A program made the translations under genes and the position numbers. From the NCBI RefSeq assembly GCF_901709675.1, contig NC_051087.1, positions 5,845,001 through 5,909,000 of the forward strand: a DNA stretch of 64,000 bases, given 5' to 3'. The notes under the pieces were generated by a model that worked only from the letters and a program-made list of their open reading frames with translations, was not told the DNA's origin and did not search any database. This document shows, one piece after another, positions 27,232 to 42,200 of this stretch (position 1 is the stretch's first letter; each line of letters opens with the position of its first letter). This DNA is from Syngnathus acus (lineage: Eukaryota > Chordata > Actinopteri > Syngnathiformes > Syngnathidae).

Positions 27232-30200
27232 TAAAATATATAAATTATTTAGATATATAAAAAAATATATATAAAAACTATTGACCATTTCTTTCTGTAC
27301 TTCCAATCCAATTTGTTGGCAGTAAAAGTGCGCTCTGTGTTTTAGGTGCTCATTTGGAAAGTAACACCCAGTTTTCACACCACCAGCAGCTCCTTCAGTC
27401 ACAATTTCACACACAACGAGCACAGCCTTTCCAACGTCACCTCTTGACATGACATTTGTTGCCGCGTATTCTGTCCCTTCTGTTGGTTGTACGCATGTCT
27501 CTTTGACTGCCACTAATCATCCTGTTTGTTGTACCGAGCCATCTAAATGTTTTCTGACAGTCAATCCATTTTCTCCATCCCTCCCTCCTGCATTTTATTC
27601 CAATTTTAAATCTACTCTGTTTCTCTTATTCCAGCATTCGGAAGAGAACTTCAATCCAAACTGTTCTTTCTGGAGCTACTCCAAGCGTACCATGACAGGA
27701 TTTTGGTCCACGCAGGACTGTCGTTTGCTGGCCACCAATCGCACCCACACCACCTGCTCCTGCACTCACCTCACCAGCTTCGCCGTGCTCATGGCCCACG
27801 TTGAGGTCAAGGTAGGCTGTGACTCGGGTCGGGCCCGGCCAGCGTGGTTCTGGAACGAATCATGACACAGCTTGATTTGCAGGCAAAGCTGCAGTTACAC
27901 ATCTTAAAAAGGAGGGAGGGGGTGGAGGACAGGAAGAGAATGGGACCACAACATCTGGCAAATGGATTCCGGATTCTCTCGACTCCACTCCTTAGTTATC
28001 ATACTTTGGAAAGTTTTACAAGTGATTTGACAAACTCTATTAAGAGATCCTGATCGTAATATCAGATGTTACTATTTAAGTTATGAAAAACCAGGGACTT
28101 CAGTAAATATATGTTTTTCTTATTTTACGCAATCAAGATACAATACTGTCGAAAGTGACGTTACTTCAGCTTTCAGTGAGAACTGAACCTGACTTAATCC
28201 ACCTCTCCAATGCCCCGCCATCATGTTGCAATTATAAAAACCATCAATAGTAGACAAAAATGCAATATAACAGAACACAACTACGTGCCAAGTACATATT
28301 CTGCCGCAGTTGAAAATCAATACTCATCTAACAACACGACCGAAACAAATAACTTAGAAAATACCACGTACTCGAGAAAAAATGCAGAATTTTAAATGTA
28401 ATACCGATGTGGTTGTCTTGTCGAACTTTGCCTGCTCTGACCAACCAGTATGGAAAAATGACATCATCATAGGCAAGTGGTCTTTCCCTGTGAAGACGAA
28501 TTTGATTGGATCTTAAAACAATGAAATGAAGACCATCGATTGTTAGCAATATATGAATAAAATTTCATGGTATTTCCTTTTAATGTCAATCCACAACAAC
28601 AAAGCGGTCTTCATAAATCAATGCACAATCCTTCGCATTCATCTTTGCGTTCTTTTCTCCTATTAAAAGTCAGCTGTTGTGCATATGGGCACTCGCCCTC
28701 TCAGCCAGAGGGCGAGTGTTATTTCAAAGAGAGGTCACTGTCAGGGCTCGCTTACTTGGCGGCCGTATACGAATGCAGCGTGAGGCTTTGAGCAGCGTAT
28801 CGATCACGCCGTTGCTGTGTTCAACGCAGATCAGCCTGCCAGCTTGCAGGATACTGATAGATTGACCCGGAACACCTGCGCAACACTATGCAACGCCCCG
28901 ACTCGGAACGATCAATGACACACGGCCAGGTTGTCATTTCTCGTTACTTTCATATTCCGTTGAACTAAACCAATTTTCTTTTTGGTTTTGCATTGTTCAC
29001 AGAAAGCAGACAGCATCCATGACCTCCTCCTGGATGTAATCACCTGGGTGGGCATCCTGCTGTCCCTGGTCTGCCTGCTCATCTGCATCTTTACCTTCTG
29101 CTTTTTCCGCGGACTGCAAAGCGACCGCAACACTATCCATAAGAATCTCTGCATCAGCCTCTTCATTGCTGAGTCGCTCTTCTTGGTCGGAATCAACAGA
29201 GCAGACCAGCCGGTAAGGACAGACATGCAATATGGGAGCACCGGGCAATCATATTTTACAGAGAAGACCATTGCTGGCGCTGCTGAAAGTACTGCTGTTG
29301 TATGCACTACATGGACAAAATACTTAACCTCTTAATTAGTTAATCAATCAGGGGTTGGCCCGGGTGATTTAGCGCTTAACCAATGGGTATTTGTAGCAGT
29401 TTATTGTCATCGGACAGGTTTGGATACAGACATGATAGCTGTCTATAAACGTGATGAGGTTATGTCATTTAAAAGACACTTGAATTTAAGATGATTTGTT
29501 TTTCCCTCAAACCCCTTTTATGCTAGATAATAAGGTTAAATTGATCTCATTATCTGCTCTTTATTTGTGTTGCATATTACAAAGACACACATGCAGACAT
29601 GAAAGGAGAAATGCTAAAACAAAAAGGCACGGGGGAACATGTGTATCTCGACAGCTAGTGTCCATTTGACATTTCGTCCAACGTCAAACCATCACCTTGT
29701 AGTTCCACAAATATTTCAAATGAGTTACAATGTGTGGTTGTCAGGTGTGCGGTACAAGAGGAATTAAAATTAAAAACTAAATAAAACAGGTTTCACTTTA
29801 TCCCTAACCCAGCCAGTCTGTTTTTCACTGAATAAACCCCCCCAAAATCTGACACCGAAATCAATCTACTAATAAATCCTTTGTAGGAAAATCAGCATTG
29901 CATTACATTTCTATTTTAATTGCGCAGACTGAAAAAAAAATATTGAGAAGTAACTAACTGAAGGACCTCTTTCAAATTTAACACAGATGAATCATCCCTT
30001 TCCTATCAAAGTCAATTTATTTTTCCTCTTTTTAGGACCATTGTATTTTATTTTGAAAAAAACTATCCTCAGGCTCTTTGTCCTCGCCATATTGTGTACC
30101 CTACATATTGCAGTATGTGCACATGACTATGTATTGACTTTGCCTCTAATAATGTGCTACTTCAGTCCTGCTTCACTTTCCTCCATGAGTCATTCACCCT

Positions 30201-33200
30201 CAGGTTAGTATGAATATATTTTATGCTTTTTTTGTTTTGTTTTTTTAATCCAAAAATCCATTTGGTTCTGCCAAGAATCTCAATACATGAATTTCAGCTC
30301 AACCTACCTTTTACAAGCTGCTCCATACGGACACATTTTCCCATTGCTGTTTCATCGTGTAAATTACGTTTGGGATGTAATAGGAATATATCTATGTAAT
30401 ATGTAAATGATGCCTACGCAGCAGCTCTCCTGTATTTGAAATTCATATCAAAACTGAGAATCTGGCTTCCTATCCAATAATACAAGATAATATTGAGCAG
30501 TTTTATTCTGGGTCAATGTGAAGTGGAATCTTTTCATGGTCGGATTCATCGCGCTCACTGATGCAGTGCTTTCAGTTGATTAGCAACAACCAAGGTTGGC
30601 CAGAACCTTCGTGAGTCTCAATTGACCAGGCTGACATGATTCCAATAATTTCTGGTTGAAAACAATCATTCATTATGATTTAGACGCTGGCACTTAGATT
30701 GTAGGTTAATTTGGCACGTCAAACACAGTCAATTTAGTGTGTTTTCTCAAACACTGATGATATAACTTTTGTTTCTTACTGCTGAAAAGAGAAAAATTGA
30801 AATTTTTGCGCACCCATGAACTGAATCTACTTGAATCCAGCTAATGTTAACCCAATTCCACATTAGGATCCATATATTACTTCATGCAGATATACGTAAA
30901 AAAGCAAAAGTAAATCACTTCTGTTCTTCATTTGCTATGATTCAGGTAGCAGCTAACAGTAAACCAAAAAAATAACAATGCCAAAATGAAGTCAAAATTT
31001 CCCAATAAACATCAAAACCGTCAAATAATATACTAAATTGTGCCTATTCACACATCAAGCATAGAGTGTTGTGATCACTCCCATGACGGCGCAGCTCTCC
31101 CTCTCACAGTCCACCGACCTGCTTCAGAATGACCAACATCAGGTCTAACCAGCCTCCACGCAGATTACTGCCTTGCAAGTCACGCTGGTCCTGAAAATAA
31201 AGCCCTAAATGTATAAGAAGTCATAAGAGGACTCGTCCAATGTGTCTTCAAATGAGTGAGAAATAATTTTCTTGCCATCGATGACTAAGACTCTTAGTAT
31301 TGTTCCGCAAATGTTTTATAAGGAGTGTGATGCATTCCGCCAAGCAAGGTCACTTTTTGCTCCAGCTCTGTCAATAGTTTTGCGCATCAAAAACATTTAT
31401 TGACAGACTTGTGTGACATCTGGCAGCATTCTTCATCTCACCCACTGTCCATTAGAGAAAGCTTCGAATTGTTAGTGGCAGAGAGGAGAACAAAATGGTT
31501 ACACATTGTCTTGTGGAGTTGTGTGTGTCTCCGTGCTTGTGTGGAAGGAGATCATGTGTCTTTCTATACTTGCTAGCTGCCGTGCGTGTGCAGACCACTC
31601 TCCCGTTAATTACCGGTGGCTATACGTGACCTCCATTAACATCTTTGGCGTCACTTAGCTTGTAGCTGGTTAAGCCAGTAAATCCATCAGGAAAACCAAA
31701 TGACTCCGCATAAGCAGCACATCCTTTTTCTTTTTCTTTTTTTTTTTCAACCTGCGCGTGTGTCTTTGTGTGTGTGTAAAAGCAAAAACGTGCCATCGTT
31801 AGAAATGGAAATGAGCGACTCCCTGGCTCCCTAAACTCATTGTCTGACAGACATTAGGTAATTGTCTTCCACTGCAAGCGCTTTCATTATAAAAAGTCAC
31901 ACTTTGAGCGTTTTCATTCAACGAGTCTTTAGATCGCCATGAAAATGATGGCCCAAATCGCACAGATCATTCTTCCATCTGCTTCTTTTCTTAAGCACCA
32001 CTTTTTTCTTCCTGCCCTATTGCCTCAATTGTTAATGCTGTTTTAGGCTCGGTGCTTCTTCTTTTTATTTTCCAAGAGCTCATCTTTTTGCTGCTCTGTT
32101 TTTCCTTTTATACATATATAAATATATAACCTGCATATATCTGCCAGATAGTCTCTCTCGCAGGGCTTTTTGAATGTCTCATCATCTGCCTCTCCAATTC
32201 ATTTTACCTCTTCATCATCTGTCAGAATGTGTTGGCGACTGCAATGTTTTGTAAATGCATTCATCATTTTCCGTGGCAAGGTAGTATCATTATTGGTGGG
32301 TTTATTTTTTTTTTATATACTTCTGATTCAGGAGAATGTGGACGGAATATTTGCTGTAATATTTTGTAATAATTTCCAGAAGAGGATCATTTACTTAGTT
32401 TTGCCGGTCGTCATTCGTCAGCGGCCTGGGCACGCGTCCATTATTATCAGTCCGTCGTTATTTCAAGCTGTATCAAACTAAGCTGTGTAGAAAAAGGCTG
32501 ATAATGTAATGCGATGTAGTATTTGAATGTGAATCGTTTATTTCCATAATGAAATCCATACATAAACGTTTCAATTTTTATTTCAATACATACTATTAGG
32601 TATGTATTAGCTAAATTAGTTTCTGCCTGTCTTTTCATTTTACTGCTGAACTATCGAAACCATTTCACTCAGCAATAATTATCTTGCCACTCTTCCCTTT
32701 TTTTGAACGGTGCGCTTGCCTCGTCATCAAGTGTAAATCAGCGGCTGTGGCGCCGGCTTGTCACTTATGTTTTTTCACGGGTCTTCTTTGGGACTTGTTG
32801 ACGTTGATCAACGGCTCAGCGAGAAGTGATTCCGTTGTCTGTAATTGTCATTATAATATGATGATTGTGAGTATGCACTGTTTTTCTTTTTAGCCTCCCC
32901 TGTCGATTCCACGATTGGCAACCCAATTTCCAAACCTTCACAATTCCTCCCTTATTTGAATATGACAAAGACTTGAGGATTCTTTGTCACCAAATTTATC
33001 TTGCCTTTTTTTAAAACTTTCTAAAAAAGACTGTACAGCCATCATTTTGAATATCACATCAATGTTTTGACCCGATTTATTTCTGTATTTCTTTTTCCTC
33101 ACCAGATTGCCTGCGCAGTTTTTGCAGCCCTGCTCCATTTCTTCTTCTTGGCAGCCTTCACGTGGATGTTCCTGGAAGGGGTTCAGCTATACATCATGCT

Positions 33201-36200
33201 GGTGGAGGTGTTTGAGAGCGAACACTCCCGGACTAAGTACTTCTACCTGGCAGGGTACGGCGTGCCTGCTGTCATAGTGGCCGTCTCCGCCGCAGTGGAC
33301 TACAGGAGCTACGGCACCGACCGAGTGTAAGCTATACGGAAAGATGATGGGGTGTGAAGGAAAGATGGGATGGAGGGAGTGTGCCTGCTGTCGTTTTGGC
33401 TATGGTACTGGACTCTACAAGCGCTTGAGAAGTGCCACTACAGAGAGGCTGAGATGAGGAAGTAGCAGTGAAGAATGGTGGAACAGGGGCATAGAGAAGT
33501 GAGACTGCCTACAGGAGCACAATATTGTGGGAATATTGAAAGGGTGCGAATAGAAAGCTTGGCCTCTTTGTGTGCAGCAGATTTATTCCCCAGGAGGGAG
33601 CGCGCTGTCGTCAACGTACATGACGACATACTCGCGTATGCTTGACTGAATTGCAGCTTGAATCCAAGAGAGGAGGCAGCAAACACGTCATTCACATGAA
33701 ACATATGCATGCAGCACGTGCAAGAGTCAATCTCATGAAAGTTTCAACATGTGTGACCTCTGCCTGGGGAATGAGGTCACCGTTTTATTCATAGAAGCTC
33801 ATGCGCTCATTGGCCACGACATTATATAACTCTGCACATTAGAATAACATACAACAAAAGAGCTTCTTTAGGGGCATTTCGAAAAAAAAAAATATATCAA
33901 ACAGCTTCCAGTGTGATTCCAGTTATATATGTGACTAAAATTGCAATCAGATAATAAACATTGTTAGATTGCATGATGAAATTGAGATACAGTCATCAAG
34001 CGTTGAATAAAATAGTTATAAGGCTGTTTAATTCAGCACATCATATTTTAGGCATTCCACAAATACCATGTAACAATGAGAGATTACAAAGATCTGATTG
34101 GACATAATAACCTAGTTTGGTATTTTTGGAAACCAATGCAAGCGGACGTAGCACGACACATTTAAAAAAGTCTGTTGTGCGCCGTTGTGGGCGTGAACAG
34201 TCGACTTCATTCCACACCAATTGAAATGACTCTTGTCGTTCCCTTTACATGCGGTGAGCATGAGACACACTGATCATCCTTGAGTTCTCACACTATTGTG
34301 ATGGACCTAATGCTGTGGTTTCATTTTATACAACCAACCTCCTTTTCAGAACAACACTCAAACTTGAACAAACATGCTTTTGATTGGCGAGTAAAGACAT
34401 GCATTAAAATGCACTGCATGTATTTGATGATAATGCACTGGGAAATATAAGCACTGTGCATGAATGTTGCATTTTTCAAACTTAACACATTTATGTTAAA
34501 CATTTAAAATCTCTTGCCCCGATGCCTTATAAATAAGTGCTTCCAATGCAGTGAACAATGACAGCACATTAACAAGCTGTTAAATGATTCACATTTTCAC
34601 TCTGCTGCTCTGGAGACCGTTTGTAAAGTTCAGCTTGCCACGAAGTGCGCATCACTCTGTGGAAGTTGAGCAAGTGGATAAGGGTTGAGTCTGATGTTGA
34701 AGGTACACCGATGCCACTTAGCTCAATATTTCATCTCTGGATAATCAATAAAACATCAATCTGCATGCCAGACTCCAGCTGAATGTTCACACTGCAGGTT
34801 CTTTTCTGGACTGGCTGACAGAACTCTTTTTATAGACTATTTATTTTGTTGCACAGTAAAAAAAAAAAAGACAAAATTACTACAATAGACTTCAGAGTGT
34901 TGTCAAAAACCAGCAAGTTTCAAAAACACGTCTTAGTTATAATAATATATTTGACGCTATCAGTTTATCACAAGACGTCCATTCACATGAGTATCAAACT
35001 AAATCAAAAACCATGATTCATCTTCCAAATCAAACTTAGCCTGACTGAGCCCAAAATAGTTTTTGTTTTCAAAAGTTAAAATTCCTTGACAGTGTCAATA
35101 ACAACAAACAGCCTTCATCGTCTTAATTAACAATTATTTCATAAAAATAAAACTAAGTGTTTCATTGAAATGATGGCAAAAATGCTTCGTATAATTCACT
35201 AGACACGTCATTAGCTACAACTGAACCATTAAATGTCGTGTGCAATTAAAACGCACAACCAGACTCCTTCACTGTATTTATTTTGAAATAGGATTAACTT
35301 TATGGTGCTGGAGTGATGTAGACTGCATCACACAGTAAGCTGTTATAAAAAGTCTACACACCCCCTGTTCAAATGCCAGGTTTTTGTGCTGTAAAGAAAT
35401 GCGAACAAGAGAAATAATTTCAAAAATTGTTCCACAGTTAATGTGGTGTCTAAGTTAAATAGGAGGGTAATTCTCATTTTGAGAGGGGGAGTCAAAATAA
35501 CGACTGAAATAATATGGCGTGCACGAGGGGGTAGGTTCAACATTTCGAGTGCCTCTGATATACCCCTCTCTTTTTTATTTGATACCTTTTATTATCATTT
35601 TTTTTTGCAATGTGCAAGTATGCCAAAAGTTGTGGCCAGTTAGTGTAACAACTAGTGTCCCTACATCCATCTAATTGTAACGCTAAAGTACCTTTTGTAC
35701 AAGCAAAACATCAGTTATGTTCTCATTTATCAACTACCCCCTTGGAAATGGCATCGCTTCTTGCCGTTTTGAACAAAAATATGATACAAAGCCCCCTACT
35801 GCGGCCCAAATCTCGCTCACGTCTCATAATGAAGGGGGAGAGCAATGACTTAACGCAGGAGGCCATGGTGGAAGACACAGTGACACAGTGCGGGGCCCCC
35901 GTAATGGAGGAGGCACTCTAATGTGGTGGAAATTGAAAGATTAATAATTCAAAAGCAGCTGGCTGTGAATCAGTCAGCCATTTTGCTCCTGTGAAACTTT
36001 TTAAGCGTGGAGTTGTAACCCCCTCGGTGGAAGGTATACTTTCTCCTTCTTTGTGCTGCGACTGAGGAAAAGTTTAGGGGTAGCAACATATGCATAGTGG
36101 CTAAAGACACTATTCCACTGAACAGCGAATGCTGCGTTCACATCAGAGTTTGTCCGGGTTTCTTCAAGGTCGCAAATTTTAGCAAAATGGTTGCCAGGCG

Positions 36201-39200
36201 TTTGTCAGCAGTGAAAAGAAAACATGTTCAGAATACCCATGCGAGAAGAAAAGTACAGGCGAAGGTCCGGGCAGTCGTTGGGCGAATATTTGCAACCTTG
36301 AAGGAATCCTGAAGAGAACACCACATTTGCTTCCTCTGAAAACACTCACAATTGTTCGCCCCACAGTAGTTCATAGAGTTTGTTTTACCCATGTGGCAGT
36401 CTCCATATTGTTGTTAAAAGCTACAATATAATTATTTGCAACTTATTTTATGGACCCCCAAGCTATTGCTCACAGGCCACCGGGGGTCCGAGCACCCCAG
36501 TTTGAAAACCACCGATCTGGCTCACCAGAACTGAATGACTTCTCAACCCCAGACTCCATAAATAGAGTCATCCAAGCCTCTGCATTCAAATAACATATGG
36601 TTATATATTTCACCAAGCCACCATGTGGCGGTGTCATATCCAGTATGCATGCCCTTGGGGTGGAGCTAAGGTGTATCTATCACAGTTGATCATCTCTTTC
36701 CATCTCACCTTCCTTGTGTTGATGTATGTTTGAGCCATGTGCTTCCCCTCTTTCACTCCATCATTCCTATATTTGCCACAATTCCTTTTTGTCCTACACC
36801 TCTATCATGATGCATTTGAAAGTCATGTAAATAACTTGCTCCCCTTTCCCGCCACAGCGTGCATGATGCATAAGCTGTCATCTGCTGGTAAATCTTTGCC
36901 ACCCAGCATCCCGCTGAGACATGTTTTAATCCCTCTGCATCTTTCCTCTCTCTTTAGGTGCTGGCTGCGACTGGATACATACTTTATCTGGAGCTTTATA
37001 GGCCCTGCTACACTCATCATAATGGTGAGCATGCGTGCTCACTCGCAGCACACTTTTGCTTACCTGCCATATTATTTGCGCAGGCTACGAACATTTAGAG
37101 CCTCCGAGACAGAATTCATTGCGCACTCTGAAAAATGAGATTTTAGACCACAGGTGCATAATGCTCAATAAAATAAAAAGGAGGCATAACCAGAAGATGC
37201 ACAAGTGTGTTGAATGACACTGTCTAGGTTTGATCTGAGAATTTGAATTACGGGAAATGTAGTGGTGCACACAGCTAACATTGACATTGCCAGCATGGCT
37301 CTATTCCTACTCAGTGATGATAGATCTGGTGTGACTTACAGCATGAACCAGAACTTGTGTTTTGTTTACATGGTAAACTGTTAAATAGTAAACTGCCTGA
37401 GTCGAATTTCGATGACAGTTGCTGACTTATACCGTGTGAGAGAACGCCAGGTGTCGTAGCTTCAAAAAGAAAACATAACAATCCGGCTCCCCACTAATGT
37501 AGTTGGAGGATGACATAAAAAAAGGGTCTAGCTACTTTTTGAATGATGTCACTTCAGACAGCGAGGCAATGAAAAATCTCAAAAGCTCAAAGTTCAACTT
37601 CTTCTGGTTGTTAGTACAAGCGCCAAGTTCCTAAACTGTGCAAGGCATTTTTAAATGCTACGGGTGCAAAACATCCATGAAACAAATGGCTCACTGCTAC
37701 TTCCAGTGTCACACAGGAAGTCGCGCCCGCAATTATTTCGACATCAGAGCCCTCATGAATAAGGTGGACAGGCTTGCCTTTTTGGCCACGGTCATCTGTG
37801 ATGGGCTTCAGGTCCCCTGCGGCCCTCGAAAGGATAAGCTGTTGAAAATAGATGGATGGCCGTAATATGTCTCCGCTGGTTTCCGTAATTGTACACTTCA
37901 CTGGAGATACTTTATCAAGTTCATTTTTTTGAGGAGCATGCAATCAACAACAACCTTGTGTAAAATTTGCTGTACACAAGCCAAAAGTGTTGAAAACTCC
38001 TTAATAAAGTGCCAGCAAAGTATTTATTGACATTACATTACTGTCAGCCGACTCTTCTAAGAGGGGAAAAAAAAGCTCGTGTGGTACTTTGTTTTGCAGG
38101 CAGAGTTGGAAATAGAGTCTGGGCTTTTGTCAGACGCAGATAAAATACACACATAAATCGCAACGGTAACAATGGCACATGTTCCCAATTAAATGAAGCC
38201 AGCATGCACACCGCTGTGCTCCGTGCTTGTCTTAAAGTCAGCCTGCTGCCGCTGCTTTCTATCGCTGATCTGACCAAGATTATGACAGGGGGCAGTGTAG
38301 TGTGCAGACTTTACACCCACTGCTAGGCAGACCGCCTCAGAGATGTGGCACAACTACAGCTCTATTAAAACACCAACGGCAACTGTGATAGTTGGATAGT
38401 CCCCCCAACGGTGATCCTGAATGGATATAATGACTGCAGGATTTTCCGGGGTTTCGGCACATGAAGTCAACTGTAGTGAGCAAACTTGTTATTGTTGGCC
38501 TGTGCCTTTGCTTGAGAGTGAATTATGTCGGGAACAAAGAGTTAACTCGTATCTCTCTGTGTGTTTCAGCTGAATGTAATCTTCCTTGGGATTGCTCTGT
38601 ATAAGATGTTCCACCACACAGCCATCCTCAAACCGGATTCTGGATGTCTGGACAACATCAAGTAAGCGTACATTCGGTCCTGCTACCTGCTTATGGTGCA
38701 TAAAGTTGAAGGACGTCAATATTTTACTGTTATTTACAATACAAGATATTTTCATCAAAAGTGTCAAATGGAAGAACCAGCACTCCAGTTTTAGTTGTTT
38801 TTTTTTTAAAATCAAGTGAGAAAAGCTGTCCTTGCTCTATGTTGGAATCCACCAAGCAGCAGCTTTAAAGCCCATCAACACCTTATGCATCGTCTGTCTG
38901 ACCCATAAAAATTTTAAATAAAAAGATTCACTTGGACAACATCTCGACTTGTTGCTGTTGCCCAGCAACGCCACGGAGGCAAAAGTAAAAAGAAAATTCA
39001 TTGCTCTTACTGCAAGTGCAACACCTTGCAAATCAAAGTATGTTTTTTGAACAACACCTATCAGCCACATATTAAAAATTTCCATATTTATCGTTACTTG
39101 TAACCTGTACAATCCCGTTCCAGCTTCATCAAAGCTTTAACTAGATATGATCAATTGTGAGGGGTATTCATTTATTTACCATATTTGGTAATTTAACTAG

Positions 39201-42200
39201 CAGTTTCATCATCATCCGGCATAATAAATTTTTTAAAATGTATCTCATTAAAGAAATATATTTACATATTGTCGGCTTTTTGCTCTGAGCTGCATTTGAC
39301 CTGTTTGCGCACGGGTGTTCAGCTAAGCTATCTGGATTCTGGCTCCATATCCGCCGAATAGACCCAAAGGGAGATATGTCTGAATGTGTGACTGTTCCCT
39401 CTAATCTAATACCCATTGTCTTTGTATAATTCAACATGTTTGCATGAAATGCATCTCATTTTGGTCTGACATCATCTCATGAGGCCTCTTATTGAAAGTC
39501 ACATTATTATTGTCTGCATATGACCCTCTGAGAACGTTACTCGAAAAATATGACTTCATTTCCAACCAGCGCTGTCTGCTTCTGATTCCTAATCACGACT
39601 GTGTTATTCTCTCCTTCCACCGACGCGCGAGACAAAAGGCTTCGCTCTAATTTGAACAATATGCCGCTGCTCAGTGACGGCGGGTGCCCTGTCGAAATGC
39701 GCCGAGCAATGTTTAAAGTCAATCACGAGATGGTTTGGTCATTTGTTGTTCCATATAAACACCACTGCTGCTGTCTCCTTTGGCGAAATCCCTGGGAAGC
39801 GTTTTAGAAATTAAGGCGCAACCACATGATCTTTCCCTCAGTGCCTTTCAGGGGGATGTAATCAAAAGGCCTGAGGAAAGATTAAAATCAAAGCACACTT
39901 TAAAGATTACGGCACTTTTGGATACCCCCCCCCCCCCCACACCCTCTGTGTTATTTTAATGGACTTCTCTCTTTACCCTGAATATGCTGAAGGTTGAATA
40001 GATTGTAATCAAGTCGGCTTTATTCGTCATGTCTCATTTCCTCGTTAATCATAACTGTGCCCTTTTTGTCTCATTCCTTTTTGTTTTCTTTGTTTCTTTA
40101 ATTTCGAGAGATCATACGTTGTCTTTGGTAATGCCATTTTCCAATCAAGATACCCCGGCAGACATTTTGATTGGTTTGCCTGTGATTTTGATGTGCCTCT
40201 AGAAGCAGCCTCATAGTCCTTAATAGACCCAGTCGTGTCGACTCATCTCCCTGGAACATGAATTACTTGAACGTGTGTGACATTTGTGAGCTGTTTCTTT
40301 GACCCATATAACTCGCCCAATGTGCTGTTGAAATGTTACAATGGTTAGATGCGAACGAGGGGAAGCAGCTGAGAGGCTGACTTAAGGGAGTACCGAGGGG
40401 AAAGAGTGGGTGGGGGGGTGTACAGAAGGAAGGAAAAAGAGGGATGAGTGTGCTCCTTTATTGGAGAGGGTCGGCAGACGGGCTTTATTGGCGCTTATGT
40501 CTCGGCTGAATGGTGCCATGGAGGGCAACATCAAATCAATCACCTCAGTGGCACTCTCTCCCTTTTTGCCTTCTCCTCCTTCCTCTCCTAATATCTCGCT
40601 AATATCCTTTCCTCTATCCTCCCTCCTCATGTGTCTGTATGCCTTCCATGAGAGGTGATCACAGCCAATCGTATTAGAGGCCATTATCTAAGCTTGTGGA
40701 CCAGAAACACTGACCTTTTATAGGGGAAATGTCACTTTCTGTCTCAACCTACTGTCAACGGGCAGTATCTATCCTCACACAGGATGTATACAGGCCTTGA
40801 GTAACCTTCTATTATGGAGTTGGCCCACACTCGTTTTATGCAATGGAGGCCCACTGGATTTTACAAAGCAGCAACCGGCAGAGTTTGCATTGAAGAAGAG
40901 AGCAGAATTTACAACAGAGCAAACTGAAAAAGTAACATTTGGTGCTTTAAGAGCATGGAAACCTTTTGAGCTGAAAAGTAAAAGAAAATCCCGACTATAC
41001 AGGAAATGACTCAAGTGAGTTTTCCCAGGCTGGCCTCCTTATGGCTGCATAGAAGAAAAATATGAACAGGAGGAAGTTAAAAAGATTCGGAGCAGGCTAT
41101 TAAAAAGAAAAATGTACTGCAAGCTAAATAAAATGAAGACCATATTAACAAGCTTATTTGGGAAGCAGCGTGTCGCTCGGCCATTGATCTGTATCACTTT
41201 TTTTTGGGGGTGGTGTATAATGTTTAATTGACAAGACACAGAGTGCAGCGTGAAGGAAAGGGACCCAAGAACCTGAAACTATGATAATGAAAAGCCGTAT
41301 GGAAAATAGATTGATGTCAAATAATGATTGGAACTTCAGCTTGAAAACGTCTATAAGATTTAATCCCACAAAAGACTTCAGGATTTGGAAAAAAGTCTTG
41401 GCGATAGTGCTGCTATCAGCAAGGTCATGGCCTCTCTGCTTCTCCACATTTGTGGCATATGATGCCTCCTGTTAGAGGTAGATATGGTTGGTTTTCTCCA
41501 TCCAACTTTGTCAGGGATTTCGGTGAACACCCCTTCCTCATCCTTTCCTCTGCCATTAGGCCAAAGAACATTTCTGATCGAGCCAAGAGATAAGGTTAGG
41601 CTGAAAAGTACTGTACGTAATAGGTGTCCACGGCTTCTCCTGACCTTTACATAGCCACATTAAGAGAATCGTCATTCTTTTCAAAGACCATAGTATGTCG
41701 AGTGCAACACGAGTGGAAAAAGCTTCCTTCTCCTTACAGATCTTCCTTTTCCTTTAGGTCTTGGGTGATCGGGGCCATAGCCTTGCTTTGTCTGTTGGGA
41801 CTCACTTGGGCTTTTGGTCTGATGTACATCAACGAAAGCACCGTCATCATGGCTTACCTTTTCACCATCTTCAACTCGCTGCAGGGAATGTTTATCTTCA
41901 TTTTCCACTGCATTCTCCAGAAGAAGGTGAGTAAGAGAGGAATGAGAACAGTGATTGTGACTCCCAAATAACATCCGATTGGGAATCGGTTTCTCGGTTG
42001 TTTTAATTATTCAAATTATCGATTAATCCACTACTAATTGACTATCAAATGCATCAATAATTATTTTTTTAATAATTAATTGTTTCGCGGCCTTGCTAAA
42101 GTTGTCTATTTCTTTGGAATTTCGGCCTCTTAACGGGAAATATTTGGGGATTTCTATCGTCCTCCATCATAGCAGACTCCAGGAGAATATTCTGTCATAT

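Larger units (their letters stand above)
33327..36957 (+). other. adgrl3: Intron (3.6 kb)
   Basis: Begins with a short stretch (33381-33428) resembling the preceding exon. Also carries a degenerate dispersed repeat at about 35347-35535 and a DNA-element end at about 36451-36516. Acceptor CTCTTTAG. Confidence 0.8.

Noticed and set aside
38750-38765. TTCATCAAAAG considered as the end of the missing NYEDNRPFI microexon
   Set aside because: No donor GT after TTCATCAA and no YEDNRP codons upstream; the same holds for CTTCATCAAAG near 39124.
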